The position numbers were made by a program, and so were the translations under genes. DNA of 8,635 nt from Allobrachymonas sp. GTDB taxonomy: Bacteria; Pseudomonadota; Gammaproteobacteria; Burkholderiales; Burkholderiaceae_C. Every line of letters starts with the position of its first letter. Positions within the stretch are counted from its first letter, which is position 1. Shown piece by piece: positions 5,912 to 8,635 of the stretch. The stretch is from positions 1 through 8,635 of the forward strand of contig JAAUOI010000112.1 in assembly GCA_012036375.1 (NCBI GenBank), in the 5' to 3' direction. Below the pieces are notes generated by a model, which saw only the letters and a list, made by a program, of their open reading frames with translations, was not told where the DNA came from and did not search any database.

Positions 5912-6491
5912 AAAAGTTTTTCAGCATCGCATGGCCATGCTCAGTCAAGATGCTCTCGGGATGGAATTGCACACCTTCGATGCGCACTGCGTGTGCGTAG
6001 CCTGTATGCATCACGCCCATGATCTCTCCGTCATCCGTGCGGGCGGTGACTTTTAATTGTTTCGGGCAGCTCGCGGGCTCAATCGCGAGTGAGTGGTAGC
6101 GGTTGACGGTAAATTGCGCCGGCAAATCTTTGAACACGCCTTCTTGCGTGGTGCTAATCACACTTGTCTTGCCGTGCATCAACTCTTGCGCACGAACGAT
6201 CTTGCCGCCAAAAGCTTGGCCAATCGCTTGATGGCCGAGGCAAACGCCGAGGATGGGCAGCTTGCCAGCGAAATGCTGAATGGCCGCGACTGAGATGCCT
6301 GCTTCAGCGGGCGAGCAGGGGCCGGGGGAGATGCAAAGACGCTCGAACTCACCGCGTTGGAACATGGCATCGACTTGCGTGAGTGTGATCTCATCATTGC
6401 GATGGGTGATAACTTCTGCACCTAGCTCGCCGAAGTATTGGACGATGTTGTAAGTGAAGCTGTCGTAGTTGTCGATCATTAAAAGTTTCAT
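5904..6491 (-). CDS. trpG: Anthranilate synthase component II (glutamine amidotransferase)
   Basis: TrpG supplies ammonia from glutamine to TrpE for anthranilate synthesis; in some bacteria the same subunit also serves aminodeoxychorismate synthase (PabA role). It is a class I glutamine amidotransferase of 195 residues. The motifs are MIDNYDSFTYN at 5-15, the oxyanion region SPGPCSP at 55-61, the nucleophile elbow GVCLGHQ at 82-88 with Cys84, RYHSL at 131-135, and HPES at 177-180 with catalytic His177 and Glu179. The start is ATG at 6491 (MKLLMIDNYDS). An in-frame reading beginning further upstream (MAFFAIFSRFSRYL) is translated terminal repeat and not native protein. The 466-bp element ends only 14 bp upstream of the ATG, and no clear ribosome-binding site is visible in that space, so translation may be weakened. 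Confidence 0.97.
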   Translation of the reverse strand: MKLLMIDNYDSFTYNIVQYFGELGAEVITHRNDEITLTQVDAMFQRGEFERLCISPGPCSPAEAGISVAAIQHFAGKLPILGVCLGHQAIGQAFGGKIVRAQELMHGKTSVISTTQEGVFKDLPAQFTVNRYHSLAIEPASCPKQLKVTARTDDGEIMGVMHTGYAHAVRIEGVQFHPESILTEHGHAMLKNFLL

Positions 6492-6505
6492 GATGGTCGA
6501 AGAAT

Positions 6506-6551
6506 CTAGGTAACGCGAAAAACGCGAAAAGATCGCGAAAAACGCCAAATT
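6506..6551 (+). repeat. Left terminal inverted repeat of the GxxExxY element
   Basis: It begins CTAGGTAACGCGAAAA and continues as CGCGAAAA units about 10 bp apart. It overlaps the first two bases of the TAA stop of the GxxExxY gene at its inner end and pairs with 6926-6971. Mismatches cluster at bases 25-28. Confidence 0.8.
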
Positions 6552-6870
6552 AAAGAAAATTATTCACGACGCGCTTTGTGCCGCGGGCAACTGAAAAATC
6601 GTGAAAATTCAACAGCAATCCGAGCCGGATTCCAGTTAAGCGCAAGTAAGTTAGCAACTGCGCTTTGTGCGCTTCAGTCACAGCTTCAATCGCTTTCAAT
6701 TCCACGATCACGCAATTTTCAACGATGAAATCTGCTCGAAACACCACGCCAATATTTTGGCCTTTATAGCTCGTTGAGATAGGAACTTCACGTTGAAAAC
6801 TCAAGCCTCGCTCGTCAAGTTCAATGCTCAGAGCCGCGGCATAAGCGCTCTCAAGTACACCTGCACCCAA
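6550..6870 (-). CDS. GxxExxY-family protein, PD-(D/E)XK nuclease-like
   Basis: The protein carries the name-giving motif GVLESAY (residues 4-10 from the TTG at 6870) and the nuclease-like core RADFIVENCVIVELKA, with Asp47 and Glu57-x-Lys59 as the putative PD-(D/E)XK residues, then QLLTYLRLTG, LGLLLNF and a terminal KRVVNNFL. This is the complete C-terminal architecture of the GxxExxY family; its biological function is not established. The start is unclear. The frame stays open upstream to a stop at 6964-6966, and KFDDDFSGEIIGAAVEVQRV (from 6930) matches the usual family N-terminus, yet no ATG, GTG or TTG lies in frame before TTG 6870. The full protein would thus need a non-standard start, or the gene has lost its start and only a shortened form is made. 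It is the sole gene of the inverted-repeat element and points the same way as trp. Confidence 0.85.
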   Translation of the reverse strand: MGAGVLESAYAAALSIELDERGLSFQREVPISTSYKGQNIGVVFRADFIVENCVIVELKAIEAVTEAHKAQLLTYLRLTGIRLGLLLNFHDFSVARGTKRVVNNFL

Positions 6871-6925
6871 AACACGCTGTACTTCTACAGCTGCGCCAAT
6901 GATTTCGCCAGAGAAGTCATCATCA

Positions 6926-6971
6926 AATTTTGCGTTTTTCGCGTCTCTTTCGCGTTTTTCGCGTTACCTAG
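6926..6971 (-). repeat. Right terminal inverted repeat of the GxxExxY element
   Basis: Read on the minus strand it starts CTAGGTAACGCGAAAA and mirrors 6506-6551. The open frame of the GxxExxY protein extends into this repeat without meeting a standard start codon. Confidence 0.8.
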
Positions 6972-6982
6972 AAATTCCGAAT

Positions 6983-8481
6983 TCATTCCAAGCCCTCCTC
7001 AACCAATTCAGAAGCCCGCAAGAGAGCCCGTGCCTTGGCCTCGGTTTCTTTCCACTCCAGCTCAGGCACAGAATCGGCCACCACGCCCGCTGCAGCTTGC
7101 ACATAAAGCGTGCCGTCTTTGACGATGCCTGTGCGAATGGCGATGGCCACATCCATGTCGCCAGCAAAGCTGATGTAGCCACAAGCCCCGCCGTAGATGC
7201 CGCGTTTGCTGGGTTCGAGCTGGTCGATCACTTCCATCGCATGCACTTTGGGTGCGCCGGTGAGTGTGCCGGCGGGAAAGGTGGCGCGGAGCACATCCAT
7301 GTTGCTCATACCGTCTTTCAAGATGCCTTCCACATTGCTCACGATGTGCATCACATGGCTGTAGCGCTCGACGGTGAAAGCTTCGGTGACTTTCACGCTG
7401 CCGGTTTTGGCGATGCGGCCGATGTCGTTGCGGGCGAGGTCGATCAGCATGACGTGTTCGGCGCGTTCTTTGGGGTCGTTGATGAGTTCGAGTTCCGCCG
7501 CTTTGTCGGCCTCGGGTGTGACGGCGCGAGGGCGTGTGCCGGCGAGTGGCCTGATGGTGATTTTTTGGCCTTCAGGTACGCTTTCTTGGCGTACGAGAAT
7601 CTCTGGCGATGCGCCCACAATTTGAAAGTCGCCCATGTTGTAAAAATACATGTAGGGCGAAGGATTGAGCGAGCGCAGTGCGCGATAGAGCGATAGTGGC
7701 GATTCGGTGAAGCGTTTTTCATGCGCTGGCCGACCTGCACTTGCATGAAATCGCCCGCGGCGATCAGCTCTTTGGCGCGTTCCACGGCTTTCAAATAATC
7801 GGCTTTGGCAAATTCGCGCTCCACCGGGAAATCTTGTGTGGCTTTGACTTGCGGCGCGGTCACGCTGTAGCGCAATTGCTCTTTGAGCTCACGCAAGCGG
7901 CGCTTGGCCGATGAGTAAGCTTCTGGTGCGCGAGGATCGGCATAGACGATCAAATACAGTTTGCCGGAAAGGTTATCAATCACGGCCAGCTCTTCGGTGA
8001 GCAGCAGCATGATGTCGGGGCAACCCAGCGTGTCGGGCGGGCAGGATTTTTCTAGTTTCTTTTCGATATGCCGCACTGCATCGTAGCCAAAATAGCCTGC
8101 GAGGCCACCGCAAAAGCGCGGTAAGCCGGGCGTGATTGCCACTTTGAAGCGGGATTGGAATTGCTCAATCGCATCGAGTGGATTGCCGGGCAAGGTTTCG
8201 ACCAAAGTGCCATCGGTGAACACTTCGGTTTTGGCTGCATCTCCAAAACCACTGGATTGCAGCACGGTGCGCGCAGGCAAGCCGATGAAGCTGTAGCGCC
8301 CAAAGCGCTCGCCGCCCACCACCGATTCAAGCAGAAAAGAATGCTTGCCTTGGGCTTTGGGAAAGGCGAGTTTGAGATAAAGCGAGAGCGGCGTTTCTAA
8401 ATCGGCGAATGCCTCGGCCACCAAGGGAATGCGGTTGTAGCCCGCATCGCGGAGGGATTTGAATTCAAGTTCGGTCATCAT
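6983..8481 (-). CDS. trpE: Anthranilate synthase component I, with apparent 1-base frameshift
   Basis: TrpE converts chorismate to anthranilate with ammonia from TrpG, the committed and feedback-inhibited step. The N-terminal domain carries the LLES motif of the tryptophan-binding site followed by RYSFIG (about residues 50-66). The chorismate-binding domain shows PLAGTRPRAVTPEAD, LIDLARNDIGR, ERYSHVMHIVSNVEG, GTLTGAPKVHAMEVI and YGGACGYISFAGDMD. The frame breaks after GDFMQVQVGQRMK (about residue 255) and resumes as KRFTESPLSLYRALRSLNPSPYMYF in another frame. Adding one base to the run at 7715-7719 restores a 499-residue protein of normal size. If the lesion is real the cell could not make anthranilate by this gene. 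The start is ATG at 8481, with AGAGG 9 nt upstream (8491-8495); a second ATG follows immediately. The stop lies 11 bp from the GxxExxY element. Confidence 0.95.
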
Positions 8482-8635
8482 GACGGGAAGCCTCTGAGCT
8501 TGTCGTCTTCACACAACGAAAAAAGAGCAGTGAAGACAGGGTGTTCAACAAATTCGGCACAAGCGTCGTGCCACGAATGCAGCATTGCGCTGCAATAATC
8601 AAAGCGTATTGGACTGGCTTGACGCCACCAACCAA
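8482..8635 (-). promoter_or_regulatory. trpE leader region up to the window edge
   Basis: These 154 bp hold no gene that I can support. On the minus strand two frames stay open through it, one ending in an ATGA overlap with the trpE start, but neither resembles a protein I know. Visible structures, in transcript order, are tandem TGG TGG codons at the very edge (8625-8630), a palindrome ATTGC-GCT-GCAAT (8584-8596) with flanking TGCAGC/GCTGCA, GGCAC-N7-GTGCC (8556-8572), and an 8-bp inverted repeat next to trpE. No convincing promoter boxes or GC-rich terminator stem were found, so the type of control is unknown. Confidence 0.4.
8505..8537 (-). promoter_or_regulatory. 8-bp perfect inverted repeat in the trpE leader
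   Basis: GTCTTCAC and GTGAAGAC pair perfectly around a 17-nt loop that contains a run of six U on the trpE transcript. The inner arm ends 23 nt before the trpE start, close to its ribosome-binding site. It could be a leader hairpin or a dimeric regulator's operator. The U-run is in the loop rather than after the stem, so this is not an ordinary terminator. Confidence 0.4.

Larger units (their letters stand above)
6506..6971. mobile_element. 466-bp element with terminal inverted repeats carrying a GxxExxY gene
   Basis: Inverted repeats of about 46 bp bound the unit: 6506-6551 and 6926-6971 on the opposite strand. The outer 24 bases of each begin CTAGGTAACGCGAAAAACGC and are identical; inside, CGCGAAAAACGC and AAATT recur in register with a few mismatches. 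The only gene is the GxxExxY protein. The element occupies nearly the whole trpE-trpG gap, leaving 11 bp after the trpE stop and 14 bp before trpG. CTAG lies at both outer edges, so it may be either part of the terminus or a 4-bp target duplication. There is no transposase inside, so movement would need an enzyme in trans or an activity of the GxxExxY protein itself; neither is shown. Confidence 0.75.

Noticed and set aside
7710..7722. Programmed frameshifting in trpE at its A5 run
   Set aside because: TrpE is not known to use recoding, and both halves together give exactly one normal-length protein after a single-base repair.

Overview
The window looks like chromosomal DNA of a betaproteobacterium, most likely Burkholderiales and probably Comamonadaceae. 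This is judged from the close resemblance of the TrpC, TrpD, TrpE, LysE and Ung proteins to what I know of that group, from trpC being followed by ung, and from short AT-rich palindromes of the GCTATT...AATAG type that I associate with that family. I could not run a search to confirm the assignment.

The backbone is a tryptophan biosynthesis cluster read on the minus strand, from right to left. It runs from a 154-bp trpE leader (8482-8635) through trpE, an inserted element, trpG, a lysE-family exporter, ltaE (threonine aldolase), a second inserted element, trpD, a toxin-antitoxin pair on the opposite strand, trpC and finally ung (uracil-DNA glycosylase). A partial Ala/Pro-rich reading frame on the plus strand enters from the left edge and converges on ung. 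TrpE and TrpG make anthranilate, TrpD adds the phosphoribosyl group, and TrpC closes the indole ring. trpF, trpB and trpA are not in the window. LysE and LtaE are not tryptophan enzymes but sit tightly packed inside the operon.

The cluster has been invaded several times. A 466-bp element between trpE and trpG (6506-6971) has about 46-bp terminal inverted repeats beginning CTAGGTAACGCGAAAA and carries one gene, a GxxExxY-family protein with a PD-(D/E)XK nuclease-like motif. A 135-bp relative with the same termini but no gene (3977-4111) lies between ltaE and trpD, as a MITE-like derivative would. Both are bounded by CTAG, and in the shorter one that CTAG supplies the ltaE stop codon. A VapBC-type toxin-antitoxin pair sits between trpD and trpC, transcribed against the operon. 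TrpC and LtaE each carry an in-frame extra segment of 20-odd residues compared with the usual family architecture.

Three genes (vapC, lysE, trpE) are each broken by the apparent loss of one base in a short homopolymer run. Restoring one base in each gives a full-length, normal-looking protein. This pattern points to homopolymer under-calling in the sequence rather than three real mutations, but it needs a check against reads.
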